In this document: in pieces, positions 1-11,035 of the stretch | How the letters are laid out: each line of letters starts with the position of its first letter | How positions within the stretch are numbered: the first letter of the stretch is position 1 | DNA from: Erpobdella octoculata | Taxonomy: Eukaryota > Annelida > Clitellata > Hirudinida > Erpobdellidae | Direction: 5' to 3' | Length of the DNA stretch: 64,000 bases | Assembly: GCA_963978895.1 (NCBI GenBank) | Contig: OZ022247.1 | Location: 13,952,972 to 14,016,971 of the forward strand | Notes under the pieces: model-generated | What the model was told of the DNA's origin: nothing | The model's input: only the letters and a program-made list of their open reading frames with translations | The model's database searches: none | Made by a program: the position numbers and the translations under genes

Positions 1-172
1 CTCCAGCAAAGTTCGACAAGCAAGTTCGGGAAGAAGATCTCTTTTGCCGGTGAAGACCAATGCTCGCCAGACATTTTCGGGATCATCATCGGCCGACCCA
101 TCAGTGCTCAAGGTTTGAGTTTCTTTTCGAGTTTTCCCGCCGGTCTGAGTTTAGATAAGTAGGTCTTTTATA

Positions 173-630
173 TTGATACTTATCTGGTTGAAGATGGATA
201 GTATGTCGTCCGGCGTTGAGGGTTATGGAAACCTAGTGCAATTACTGGGAGGGAATGTGTATCCAGAAAATTGGAAGGAAGCGGGGAACGTTGAAACGAA
301 AGACTCTGACGGGTTTAGCGAAGATCCGACATGGGGAGATCGACAAGGAGAACGTCACGAAAAACAAAAACGTAGTGGTATGTTGGACGGCGAAGAAAGG
401 AGGAAAAAGTTGGAAATAGAAAGACAATTGGAGAATCAATTAATAGATAGATCGTTTCGAGAAAGGAAGTTGAAATTAAAAGAGAGGATGTTAGAAGAAG
501 AATGAGAAAATAGAAAACTAAGATGGCTAGAATTAGAAGAGGTGAGAAGGACGGGAGAAACAAAGCAATGGAGAATGGAAGAACGCGAACGAATGATAGT
601 TCAGAGAACTGTCGAAGCTCGATCGGGAAG
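173..630 (+). pseudogene. Charged coiled-coil, gag-like N-terminal region of a chimeric retroelement
   Basis: A frame opens near 173 (first ATG at 173, a second at 194) and is rich in Glu, Lys and Arg, with coiled-coil character after about residue 60. One in-frame stop at 503-505 interrupts it, and the same frame continues into the myosin-like segment. I do not recognise a specific domain. The gag label is an inference from two things: the RNase H remnant found downstream in the same frame, and the similarly charged, Glu/Arg-rich coiled coil that opens the gag of the Gypsy element at 32984-36358. It could instead be any coiled-coil leader. Nothing recognisable lies in bases 1-172. Confidence 0.35.
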
Positions 631-1665
631 CATGGCTGCACAGCTGCAAGAATACAAGCTTAAAGCTGACGAACACAATGTATTGAATGACATCCTTGAA
701 GAATCGAAAAAGAAAAGGACACGAGAAGTAGAAACCTTTCAAGAGAGGATCGCACAATTAGTTGAAGAAAACGATAAGGTCAATAAATCTAAGAAGAAAC
801 TGCAATCTGAGTTCGATGACATCACTGTTCTTCTGGACAACGAAAGGTCAAAGTTCTCAGTAATTGACAAAAAGCAAAGAAAATTCGATCAAAGCCTGGC
901 CAAAGAAAAGGCCATCTCTCAGAGGTTGACAATTGCAAGAGATAACTTGGAGAAGGATCTCAGAGAAAAAGAAACAAAAATTCTCAACCTGACTCGACAA
1001 GTTGATGGGCTGAACGAAGATTTGACCGAATCAAACAGAGCAAGAAGTCAACTGCAAAGAGAATTTGATGACCTGGTTTCTTCTAAAGATGACATCGAAA
1101 AGAATGTTCCCGAATTAGAAAAAGACAAGAAAGCTCTTGAAACTCAGGTGGAAGCCCAGAAGCAGATGATCGGAGAGCTCGAAGAGGAAGTTCAAGGAAC
1201 CGAAGATGCCAAGTTGAGACAGGAAGTAAATATGCAAACCTTGAAAGATCAGTTGATGAGAGAGGCTCAGTCAATAGAGGAAATGGATGAAGAAAATAGA
1301 AAGGGTTTTCTTAAAAAGATAAGAGACGTGGAAGCTGAACTTGAAGAAGAGAGGAGACAGAAGCAGCTTGCGACGAATGCCCGGAAGAAAGTTGAAGGTG
1401 ACTTCAGAGCTATGGAGGAACAACTTGCTGATACTCTGAAAGTCAAAGATGAAGCTGTGAAGCAGTTCAAACGTTATCAGGACCAGATCAAAGAACTCAT
1501 GTACGAGGTCGATTCTATCAATGTAACCAAATAAGAGATGTCAAATGCCAGTAAAGAGAGTGACAAAAGATACAAGCAGCATGAAGCTGAACTTCTCCAA
1601 CTTCAGGAAGATCTGGCAGCTTCAGAAAGAGCCAGAAAAACTCTACATGAAGACTACGAACAAGA
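631..1665 (+). pseudogene. Intronless myosin II heavy-chain tail fragment (non-muscle/smooth-muscle type)
   Basis: The translation follows the rod of conventional class II non-muscle/smooth-muscle myosin. Landmarks such as KKLQSEFDDITVLLD, KKQRKFDQSLAKEKAISQR, SSKDDIEKNVPELEKDK, EVQGTEDAKLRQEVNMQ and AELLQLQEDLAASERARK appear in the order of the family. About 340 residues are encoded without any intron, which indicates an RNA-derived copy. One stop at 1532-1534 sits in a region where the family continues (the rod resumes in the same frame at 1538). Motor, neck and tailpiece are absent. In life the rod dimerises as a heptad coiled coil and assembles filaments; this fragment cannot encode a motor. 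It is fused in frame to an upstream coiled coil and a downstream RNase H fragment, so it looks captured by a retroelement rather than being a free processed pseudogene. Confidence 0.85.
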
Positions 1666-1800
1666 TACCTATGAGCGTCATTATAACACCCGTAAGAAAT
1701 ATAATTCCTGGATGCTGCTTTCCATGGTGACCATATATTCTGATCATAATCCCCTCTCTTATCTCAGGGAGCCGCCGATTTCCTCTCCCGGATAGGGGAG
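1666..1800 (+). pseudogene. Ty3/Gypsy RNase H domain remnant
   Basis: Directly after the myosin segment, in the same frame, the translation reads YERHYNTRKK and then VTIYSDHNPLSYLRE. This corresponds to two conserved blocks of Gypsy RNase H (E..Y.T.EKE and the YTDH.PL block). In another frame at about 1771-1795 the residues ADFLSRIG match the A-D-x-L-S-R motif that ends this domain, so an internal deletion or frameshift separates the pieces. No reverse transcriptase or integrase was found near it. It is the main evidence that the myosin fragment lies inside an LTR-retrotransposon derivative. Confidence 0.55.
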
Positions 1801-2541
1801 TAGTCTCTCAACACGGAGAGCTGGACGACATTTTTTTACTTGTCGTAATTATGTTTATTAAGCTTCTGCGTCCCGTTATTTTTTTTGGAACGATACGATA
1901 CGATTTCTGAAATTTGTCTCGAATTAAACAATACGATACGAGACGCCTCGATCAATAACGATACGATATCGATACGATACGATATCGATACGATATCGGG
2001 ATCTCGACTGAAGTGGAAATTTTGTCTCGAATAAAACGAGATAACATAGAATGATGAGCTATACGCGACAGACAATATTAATAACTACATTAAAGGAATT
2101 CATTGAAAAAAAATATTTAAATATTAAACAATTTATAAATTTATAAAAATTTCAAAATTTATAAAAATTTCAAAATTTATAAATTTACCAAATTTAGTTT
2201 TTTTTTACAACTTGAAATAAGTTTCATTTGTTTAGTTTCGGTACATCTATTTGTCTAAATTTAGACTCTAAATACAATGCTACCGCCGATAGTAAGTATT
2301 TATTTAGTTCGCATTATGCGGTAGTTTATCAATTTAATTAAATGATTTTACTTGCCGATGAAAAGAAAAATTAAAATTATTTTTTCAAGTAATTGAAAAG
2401 TAGAAAACCTTCAAGCACACCAAAAGAACGACATTTTTAGGCAATTCAATAGTGAAAGTGGAAAAACCAATGGAGATAGAAATAGATTGCAGATTACTGA
2501 GATTGAGATTAGTGAGATTACTAAGATTACTAGATTACGTG

Positions 2542-2738
2542 AGATTGACTCCTCTGCTGATTTTGAGATGTCCTCGCATGCCTGTGGTGTTACCATCGTT
2601 AAATTGATACAGTTTCCTGCAGTCTTTGCATCTGGCAAGATTTACTTCTACATCCTTGTCATTGACTTTCTGCGTGACCGTCTCTTCCTCAAAGTACTCC
2701 CAGATTTGACCCTGGTGACGCGGCATGATGACAAACAC
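2542..2738 (-). pseudogene. hAT transposase N-terminus with BED zinc finger (left arm copy)
   Basis: The frame starts at 2738 (a second, better ATG lies at 2726, MPRHQGQIWEYFEEE). It shows the BED pattern: aromatic W..YF, then ARCKDC, then GNTTGMRGHLK, giving C-x2-C followed by H. The BED finger binds terminal or subterminal DNA in hAT transposases. The catalytic domain is missing; the frame stops soon after the finger. The copy in the right arm is nearly identical up to the second cysteine. Confidence 0.65.
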
Positions 2739-3726
2739 GAGAAAGTGCCTCTATGCAAGAATTAAGAAAGTGAAAAAAACCCAGCGTGTTTATTTATAGG
2801 CGATGGCGAATGCGGTTAGCAATAGCAAGAAAGAAGCTGAGAAAGTTTCGAATCCAGCTGCATACGATACGGGCTACGAGATTTCAAAACGATACGGGAG
2901 ATCCCGTATCGCCATTGAAACGATACAGCCTGTGGAAGAAGTCTCGTATCTATATAATTAGCGATACTTAAAATTTCATTCCCGATTAAAATCCCGAAAA
3001 ATATCGAGATTCTTAACAACTATTTTCCAATAAATAACGAAAGTCATACATATTTAATTAACGATTGTCACAACTGTGAATATTTGCAATTGATTCATCA
3101 ACATTGATTAATTAATCTACCAATTGACAGAAGTTTATAACTATTATCATCCCCACTTTAAATTCGGTTTTCCAGACAGCCTGTAGCCCCATTATTTACT
3201 ATTTTTAGTCTGGGAACCGGCAGCAAAAAAGCCACGCTCCTCTTAGGCTGCTAGTCGAGCTCTGCATACTACTGATACTACAAGCCCTACAAGGCAATCG
3301 TACTCGCTGACATCGATGACTATTATTATTAATGAGAATAATGAGTAATGTAATAGTATAATTCTATGTTTATGTTTTGGTTTAGTCTGTTTCATAAACT
3401 TATTTTTTCAAATTTGTTACATAGAATTGGAATGATTATTTTAGTGTTTCGATATCCGTAATTGACCGTAATAGTAGCTCATCTAAGATATATCTTTATA
3501 ATCTCGATGATATTCTTGGTTGTGTGTGAGTATGTGTGTGTCACCTGTAGTGTGCACGACAGTGCCGTAGCCCGTATCGTATGCAGCTGGAATTCGAAAC
3601 TTTCTCAGCTTCTTTCTTGCTATTGCTAACCGCATTCGCCATCGCCTACAAATAAACACGCTGGGTTTTTTTTCACTTTCTTAATTCTTGCATAGAGGCA
3701 CTTTCTCGTGTTTGTCATCATTATCA

Positions 3727-3870
3727 TGCCGCGTCACCGGGGTCAAATCTGGGAGTACTTTGAGGAAGAGACGGTCACGCAGAAAGTCAATGACAAGGAT
3801 GTAGAAGTAAATCTTGCCAGATGCAAAGACTGCGGGAAACAGTATCATTTTAATTTAATCTTAGTAATCT
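3727..3870 (+). pseudogene. hAT transposase N-terminus with truncated BED finger (right arm copy)
   Basis: This is the inverted counterpart of the frame at 2542-2738: MPRHRGQIWEYFEEETV continuing to RCKDCGKQYHFN. A deletion then removes the second half of the BED finger (no GNTTGMRGH block) and the frame stops. It has no catalytic domain. Its position in the opposite arm shows that the palindrome was made by inverted duplication of one transposon end plus coding start. Confidence 0.6.
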
Positions 3871-4462
3871 AGTAATCTGAACCTCAGTAATCTGCAATCT
3901 ATTTCTATCTCCATTGGTTTTTCCACTTTCACTATTGAATTGCCTAAAAATGTCGTTCTTTTGGTGTGCTAGAAGGTTTTCTACTTTTCAATTACTTGAA
4001 AAAATAATTTTAATTTTTCTTTTCATCGGCAAGTAAAATCATTTAATTAAACTGATAAATAAAGTAAATAAATACTTACTATCGGCGGTAGCGTTTTATT
4101 TAGAATCGAAATTTAGACAAATAGATGTACCGAAACTAAACAAATGAAACTTATTTCAAGTTGTAAAAAAAATTAAATTTGGTAAATTTTTATAAATTTT
4201 GAAATTTTTTAATATTTATATATTTTTTTCAATGAATTCCTTTAATGTAGTTATTAATATTGTCTGTCTGTATAGTTCATCATTCTATGTTATCTCGTTT
4301 CATTCGAGACAAAATTTCCACTTCAGTCGAGATCCCGATATCGTATCGTATCGTATCGTTATTGTTCGAGGCGTCTCGTATCGTATCGTTTAATTCGAGG
4401 CAAATTTCAGAAATCGTATCGTATCGTATCGTTCCAAAAAAATAACGGGACGCAGAAGCTTA

Positions 4463-4985
4463 CGGTTTAATAATTTTTGTGCTTTATAATATTTTTCACT
4501 TTTTCTGTTTATAAATTTTTTTTTAAATTACAATTAATCATAAAAAGAATAATTACTAAAAATGATTTTCAATAAATAACTAAAAGAAAGCGACTATTGC
4601 ATATGATATACATATGTACACTAATATGCAGAAAATTACGGCTATATAAAGTAAGCTTTAAGCAATGCGGCCAAGAATGCGGGCCCTTTTTGTCGGGGGT
4701 CGTTTTGCCGAGGGCCCTTTTATCGGGGCTCTTTTGACGGGGCCCATTTGTCGGGGGCTGTAATATCGGGGCCCTTTTGTCTTGGGCCCATTTTTTCAAT
4801 TTACGAAGAGGTGCTACATAAGATCAATTTGATTGATTCAAACAGTTCATTCCCGAGAACTATTGCATTCCTAAAAAGCCCTAAATAAATATGTGATTGA
4901 TCAGAAAATAAGTTTGCAAATATACACCTATAAGATAGTGACACTTAAAACAGCTTCCGTAATGATCATTTAATAAATTATAAAC
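4463..4985. repeat. Intronic sequence with GGGCCC-rich short repeat (4676-4796)
   Basis: The intron stretch is AT-rich except for 4676-4796. There, imperfect units of about 17-20 bp alternate GGGCCC with TTTTGTCGGGG, giving local palindromes. A related GGGCCC/CCCGACAAAAGGGCCC segment lies at 54303-54362. I see no coding frame here. Confidence 0.5.
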
Positions 4986-5089
4986 CTGAAGCAGAGAGAG
5001 CAAAAGAGCCACATTTTCAGGATTTTTGATGAAAGCGTCAGAGAAGTGCAGTGCAAGTTCTTCAGACTGATGTCCATCAACTTCTGCAT
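4986..5089 (-). CDS. USO1: USO1/p115 exon 5 (armadillo-like globular head)
   Basis: Reading the minus strand, a TTTTTTGCAG acceptor is followed by 104 bp that begin in phase 1 (the leftover G of exon 4 completes GAT). They encode DAEVDGHQSEELALHFSD and then AFIKNPENVALLLSLLQ, and the exon ends at a GTTTAT donor. This matches the p115 head segment around QSEDLGSQFTEIFIKQQENV and LLLSLLE. p115 is a peripheral Golgi tether that acts in ER-to-Golgi and intra-Golgi COPI/COPII vesicle docking with GM130, giantin, Rab1 and SNAREs. The next exon would lie to the left, beyond the window or beyond the TEs in this intron; I did not find it. Confidence 0.9.
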
Positions 5090-5811
5090 CTGCAAAAAAT
5101 AAATAAAATTGTTTAGCAAATTTAGCATTAATAAAACCAAAAGATTAAAGAATTAAAGGTTCCATGTAAATAAAAGACTTGCCTTCTGTTTATAGGAACC
5201 AAATATCTGCATATCACTACTGTGAACTACATGTTCACAAATTCACAAATATTATAGAAATCACATAACTAAGCGGTTCACATACACAAACATCACTTCT
5301 GTTTAAGAAGATATTGCTGTTGAATAAGAATAAACTGGATGCAACCATAGAAAATATCTTGGACATCAAAAAAGGGTGGTTGACTGTTTTAGACCAAAGT
5401 AATACATTTTAAAAATCTTTCTTTTAACTTCACTGCATACAAGTGTGAGGCCGAAGTAATAACATCAATGGACAGGTTTTTATCTCACTTTCTCTTATCT
5501 GATTGAGCTGAAATTGTTCTCAATAATGTAAATTGCAGTACATTCAAATCTATTAAATTTGGAACAAACTCAAACATCAATAAACTCATTGGCACTTTGC
5601 ACTTTCAACGTCATGCAGGGTTGATAGATTTCATTCATGAATTTTTGCTTTGATCTAACAGTTTAATTTTGTAGATACTTTTAAAAAAATATTATTGACA
5701 TATTAATCGAAACATTTAAACTTATAAATTTTCTGAAAAAGATCAGACCTCTGGTAGTTAATTGGTGTTAAGTCAATGTGGTTTTTAAAGAATTAAAAAG
5801 TCACAGATCTA

Positions 5812-6306
5812 TTTGTTCGCTTAGTATAGTGGTAAGCATAAACCGTGGGTTCTGTGGTTCAAACCCCGGCTTGAAGGAAAATAAGATCAAGGACTTCTAA
5901 TTTCTTTCAATTAATTAGTATTTATATAGTGGTTCGGGCCGATAGAATAGAACCACCGTGTATCCTCCTATGCGTGTCGTAAAAGGCGACTAAAGGGAGG
6001 TTCGCAGGAAGGGCATCCGGGTAAAACTTTGCTCCAAATTCTGTATGGGTAACAAAACAAAGAATTTCCTGCCGGCTCGGACATCGCCTGATCAAACAAG
6101 GTCTACAAGGTCAGCGCTTCCTTTTCTGGGCCTAGACGGAAGTGAAAAGTTAGCTATGGCCTTGAAGAAGAATTTATGAGCTCGGCCTGAAGCGACAGTC
6201 TGCCCTGGATTGTGACTTGTGGAGGGGCCTGATATGGAAAAAACGTCCAACCCTAGCATAGCGTGGAATAGGGACGTTTCAAAAATAAATGATGATGATG
6301 ATGATA
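5812..6306 (+). repeat. tRNA-headed SINE with (ATG)n tail
   Basis: The head contains a pol III A box-like TAGTATAGTGG (5822-5832) and a B box GGTTCAAACCCC (5856-5867), spaced as in a tRNA. A body of about 400 bp follows (it includes GGCGACTAAAGGGAGGTTCG). The 3' end is a short ATG repeat at about 6291-6305. The tRNA part lacks a complete cloverleaf, so I call it a SINE head and not a tRNA gene. It sits in USO1 intron 4. Confidence 0.75.
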
Positions 6307-6573
6307 GCATTATTTAAGTTGAAGCATGCAATACAGCTTGATGATGAACTGATTGAAGTGGAAAGTCTTCAGCCCATGACGAAAAACAGTGAGTGAAAAC
6401 AGTGAGTGGCAAAGAAGTGGTAATAGAAAGAGTGCTCAAAACTGAAAGTATTAGAATGATTAAATGTAGAATTTCTTACTTAAGAAGGTTTTTAATTAGA
6501 TCATTCAAGTAAAGAGAATGGCAATTTTTAATATTAAAAATAATTAAGCAAATTAAAAAAAATTATTATATAT

Positions 6574-6656
6574 TAGAGCTGTGAATCAATTAAATTTTTT
6601 AATCGTTTAATCGCATCCGATTAAAAATTTTAATAGAAAGTTAATGGTGATTTTAA

Positions 6657-6732
<76 letters not shown>

Positions 6733-6949
6733 CCTCCCTCCCTCAAAAGAGGTACAAGAAAATAGATAAAAAATACGTCAAATAACAAAAAATAGATATT
6801 AATATTATATTTTGAAATAGATATTAATATTATATTTTGGTGCAAAATTTAGATTAGTCGTTAAAATATTTAACGGCGATAATTTTTTATTGCGCGCTAA
6901 TTTTTTAGCGTTAATTAACGGAATTAATCGCGATTAATTCGCAGCTCTA
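6574..6949. mobile_element. Short hAT-like MITE with internal (CT)n
   Basis: The ends are TAGAGCTGTGAATCAATTAA and, inverted, TAGAGCTGCGAATTAATCGC. The flanks TTATATAT (6566-6573) and CTATATAT (6950-6957) are an 8-bp TSD with one mismatch, as expected for hAT. The inside contains a (CT)n tract at 6658-6728 grading to (CCCT)n. There is no coding frame. Confidence 0.6.
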
Positions 6950-7155
6950 CTATATATTTAATGCAGAAGAACAAGAAATGGAGATAACACAATCAAGAAA
7001 ATCAATAAGTTTGTGAAACTACAGGGAATAGCAGAATAGAAGGTTTTTAATTTCATTAATTTAACAAATACAACCAAAATCTAGGATGAATGAAATTAAA
7101 ATGAAACTGGAAATAACTGGAAACACAAATGAAAACCAAAATAAATCAAACTTGC

Positions 7156-7229
7156 CTTCAGATTCAAGATCATTGGACATAACATTGCACAATGCTTCAA
7201 GTGCATAACCCAAGATATCAGCATCATTC
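7156..7229 (-). CDS. USO1: USO1/p115 exon 4
   Basis: An ATTATAG acceptor is followed by 74 bp that enter in phase 2 (one base completes AGG, Arg) and encode NDADILGYALEALCNVMS and then NDLESE. It ends with AAG|GCAAGT, a GC donor of the classic strong type, so intron 4 (5090-7155) is a GC-AG intron. The protein aligns with p115 SDSEIIGYALDTLYNIIS. Phase continuity with both neighbours makes a chance match very unlikely. Confidence 0.9.
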
Positions 7230-7403
7230 CTATAATAAATATTTATAATACTAAAATATTATTCTTTTATTAGATATTTATAAGAATGAGATAACAATAT
7301 TTCAATATTAAACACTTATAATAACAAGATATCAGTATCATTTCTATATTTAACATTCATAATACTAATTATCAACTGTTGGCCTTGATGATAATATATA
7401 ATA

Positions 7404-8634
7404 GAATACCGGCCAAGTTGTCGCAAAAGCTATTTTTTGCACGGTACATTTTTGTCGCAAGGTCGTGACAAAAATTGCCAGCTTGCGACGAAAAGCCTAA
7501 CATTTTCGGCAGGGAAAGACCATAGGACCGTCATACAGTACAGTTGAATCTCAGCAAGCACCATGATCCAGATAAACATCACAGGCCACGACACTGCTAC
7601 TGCCAATACAACAGCTACCCTACCATATCTTTGCTGTATTTATGCAATGCTGCAATACCACACAGCGGTCTCTCGTTAAATCTAAGTCGTTCTGATTTAT
7701 TCGCCAACTGAGATTTTTATTTATCGTTTTAAATTTGCTAATCAACCATGTAACTCAATTGAATTAAATTGTTTTTTGCAAAATTGCTATACATTTTCAT
7801 ATGTTCTTCTTCGATTGTACTCTTTGGGTTTGGTTAAAGCTCACAAATTGTTCGTGTATCGTACAAACCGTGCTTCTTTTTCTAAAACAGAACATAAAGT
7901 ATATAGGCTGGTGTTGTAGTTTGCCACTTGCTTTAAGCCATTATTGCACATTTCAAGGTCTTTGTTGGTTCCTACTTTTACTCGAAAATAGCACCAGGTG
8001 GAAATTGGATATAATCCAGCTAGCCACATCTTTTGAAATTTTTTCATAAATTGCTAAAAATTAAACACATTTTTGTTGAAATTTATCAACAATAACAACT
8101 AATAATGTGTGAGCACTTACTTTAACTTATGTACATACTGCATCATTATTTAGTTTCTCAAATTTAATTGGTATTTGATCTTTGTTATTTTTAAAAATAT
8201 AGCAGCACGTAACAATAAATAAAAAATAACCTACGACATCAACTCAATCTGACACCTTTATGAATACGGCTGCCTGCATCGTAGTGGTCTTGAAATCGAT
8301 TTGTCGGTATAACACCACTATAATATCATCGAAATCTTTATCTTTATCTACAGCTCTGCTAAAGCCCAACAGAGGTGGCATTGAAAACCTAGGTCAAGCC
8401 ATAAACGTGTAACAGCCAGTGCTGTTTAGCCAGGTGGTGGAGTACACTAGTTTGCAGCTGTAATCATCATACGAGTTTTCTTGATGAATGGCATATTGAT
8501 AGTAGTCGTAACGCAGCACAATACTGCCGGCCAATGCTAAGCGAATTTTCGTCAGAAAGGTGGGCCGTTTCGTCGCAAGGTCAAACAAAAATGTACCATG
8601 AAACAAAATGGCTTTAGCGATAACTGAGGCACCC
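7404..8634. mobile_element. Degenerate MULE (Mutator-like) element
   Basis: Both ends carry the long TIR family seen in the better MULE at 45142-47407. The left end has GGCCAAGTTGTCGCAAAAGC and GCGACGAAAAGCCTAAC. The right end has the inverted TTTTCGTCAGAAAGGTGGGC and CCGTTTCGTCGCAAGG. Inside, 7841-8047 on the minus strand is a transposase C-terminal fragment. End positions were set by alignment to the 45 kb copy; a TSD is not clear. It lies in USO1 intron 3. Confidence 0.65.
7841..8047 (-). pseudogene. MULE transposase C-terminal fragment
   Basis: The 68-residue frame (KKFQKMWLAGLYPISTW, GTNKDLEMCNNGLKQ, YTLCSVLEKEARF) is a diverged copy of the MULE transposase end at 46497-46856, which reads RTNNDLEGWNNGLK at the same place. 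The W-x-x-(G/N)L block is typical after the DDE domain of MULE transposases. No DDE residues are present, so it is a relic. Confidence 0.6.
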
Positions 8635-8639
8635 TTAAT

Positions 8640-9100
8640 AGCATAAAAATGCATAATTTAAAAAAAAGTATGTTTGAAATAACAAACTTAAGCTTAGATT
8701 TGAATGAAGTTATTGTCCCAGATTTCCTTATTTTGTTCAGTAACCCATTTGAAACATTCAATTGATATTATTTTTTTTTAAAGACATTTATCGTGCAAAT
8801 TCAATCAAAAACAAATTTCCAATAAAAAATTATTCAAAAAGAAGATTAAATAAATAAGATGATGATTAAATAAATTGTCAAATAACCAACATAATTAATC
8901 AAAATTTATTTTTCATCTTCTATAATAATGGCTCTTAAAACTTTTATAAACAAAGATCAGCTGTGAATTTATTATGTCGTTCACAGACAATATAGCTGCC
9001 GAGTAGAGTGTGACACGGCAACCGAAATAGAACCTATTTTCACACTACATCTTCCATCCCTTTAAGGATAGCAATTTTTTAAGCATCAAAAGGTCCCAAC
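8640..9100. other. USO1 intron 3 sequence, nothing recognised
   Basis: AT-rich, non-coding, no clear repeat boundaries. It precedes the MITE at 9101. Confidence 0.4.
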
Positions 9101-9639
9101 CAGAGTTGTTCATGGGTCAAATTTTCAGGACCCGACCCATGACCTCCTTAATTTGGTGACCTGATCCACTTTGACCAGACCAGACCTGGCAGTGTTAAGA
9201 GGTACCAGAGTGTTATAGCTGCTTTCAATGGATTTTGCTTGCCCGAACATTGAAATCCAGGGTTTAACACTCTATACTTTAATGATCTTGGAAGCTGTTT
9301 TTTGCAATCCAGTTGTTTTTTTTACATAACGACAAAGTGCACTATATTACTGTTTTTTTGTGTGTTAATTTTGATTCATTTTTAATTATTTAATTTCTCT
9401 GACTGCTCTCCATGCTTTTGAGAACATTATAAAAAAGCCCGTAAAACATTTTTTTTTGGGTGATAATACTAATAGCTAATTAATAATTAATTTTTATCTT
9501 GCCAAGCATTTCCAAGAACAGTATGTAATCTATGATAAAAGCAGTCAACTCTAATGCAGAGCAGACACAACATTTGACTCGATCTCGCTCAACCCGACCC
9601 ACTGACATGTCAAAACTCCACGACCCGTGGACAACTCTG
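9101..9639. mobile_element. hAT-like MITE with CAGAGTTGTTCATGGGTC ends
   Basis: The left end CAGAGTTGTTCATGGGTC is mirrored by GACCCGTGGACAACTCTG at the right. The flanks GTCCCAAC (9093-9100) and GTCTCAAT (9640-9647) share 6 of 8 bases, an aged 8-bp TSD. The subterminal regions repeat the words GACCCGACCCA and GACCTG. There is no transposase frame, so it is non-autonomous. Confidence 0.6.
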
Positions 9640-9879
9640 GTCTCAATACATGGCTAAAGCAAGCAAGAAAACACAGTAAAGTTAATATAAAGGATTTAAA
9701 AAGTAACTTTACTTGGTTCAACATATCAATAAATTCTGGACATAGTTCCACCTGGGTTCGGTTCTTGGATCACTCTAATTTTTAATGTATATAGCTGATG
9801 TGAGGGGTTTGGTTACACAATAACGTTTTTCTTGTCAACACTGCTGTCTTGCAATCCCAACAAAATTAATCTACTTTTT

Positions 9880-10790
9880 AAATCCTTTATTTTAAACTTA
9901 ACCATGTTTTCTTGCTTGCTTGAGTTGAAATTTGGCAGGTTTATTTGTTGCTGCGGACTTTACATTCTATTAAATTTTCAGATCGATTGGACAACATTTG
10001 AGGGAATTATATAATAAAATCAATTAAAACTTTAAATTTTTTTTTATAATTACAAATTCTATGTAGAGAAACAAACTTTGAATTTTTAGTTTATTTAAAG
10101 AGAGCTAAATTTAATTTTCAAATTTTTTAATAAAAAATTTGTTTGTTCCATATTGATTCGAAATTTTCTTAAATTTTCAATCCTCACATACCTCATACAT
10201 CATAAGTATTTAGAAGACTGTGGTCAATGTTTTCATATTTTATAGACTTACTATCATCAAAAAATATTTTAGTCGCCGAATTACAAAATTATAAAGGATT
10301 TTTAAAAAACAAAGTTTTAATGGTTTTCTTGCTTAAATATTAACTTCGCTGTGTTTGCTAGCATGCTTGAGCATACGTTGGGACCCTTTACCACTTGAAA
10401 AAAACCAACTTCCCATTATACAATCGAGTTCAAATTTGGTGGGTTTATTTGTGACTATAGACTTTACATTCTATTAAATTTTCAGATTGATTGGACAAAA
10501 TTTGAGTGAATTGTTGAATAAAATCAATTAAACCTTTAAAAAATTTCAAAATCACAAATTTCATGTAAAAAAATAAACTTTTAAATTTTAGTTTATTTAA
10601 AGAAAACCACATTTAATTTTCAAATTTATAATAAAAAATTTTTTCATTCCATATTGATTTGAATGTTTCTTACATTTTCAATCCTCATATACTTCACATA
10701 TTAAATATATAGAAGACTGTGGTCAATGTTTTCATATTTTATAGACTTACTATCATCAAAAAAAATTTTGCGAAAATTTTTTAGTTTAAA
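9880..10790. repeat. Diverged tandem duplication, unit about 0.5 kb
   Basis: A segment that includes TTTACATTCTATTAAATTTT, CAGATYGATTGGACAA and AGAAGACTGTGGTCAATG occurs at about 9925-10300 and again at about 10428-10790 in direct orientation, with many substitutions. It has no coding content. It is in USO1 intron 3. Confidence 0.55.
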
Positions 10791-11035
10791 GGATTAAAAA
10801 AAATAAGTTTTTTACTGTTCACTTGTTTATATATTTTTGTGACTGACGGACTCATTCTACTTAGCGCCATTTATAATCATTCAAATAATTATTACAAACA
10901 TTAAAAAAATAAAAATTCAAAACAATTGCTATAAAAAACTATCCAACTTTATTCTGTTATCTGACAATAGCTCTATAATTTACTGCTGCAAAATAAGCCA
11001 CTGCCTTAATCACTTTGCTTTATTTTTTTGAATGC

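Larger units (their letters stand above)
1859..4462. mobile_element. hAT-derived foldback element (copy A), palindromic
   Basis: The ends are inverted copies of TAAGCTTCTGCGTCCCGTTA (1859-1878 and the reverse complement ending at 4462). The arms extend inward for about 1 kb: left about 1859-2875, right about 3568-4462. Both contain runs of CGATACGATACGAT near the ends. Each arm carries a truncated BED-finger reading frame, the two in opposite orientation. The centre (about 2880-3560) matches the left part of the shorter relative at 54614-55490, which has a perfect 8-bp TSD and so ties the family to hAT. Candidate flanks 1851-1858 and 4463-4470 are only partly alike, so the TSD is eroded or absent. 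It lies within the USO1 intron following the exon at 4986-5089. Confidence 0.7.

Noticed and set aside
5815..5890. Possible tRNA gene (A and B boxes present)
   Set aside because: The arms do not pair into a cloverleaf, there is no CCA-proximal acceptor stem, and a SINE body with an ATG tail follows.
6630..6845. ORF of Arg-Glu repeats
   Set aside because: Reverse-strand reading of a (CT)n microsatellite in a MITE.
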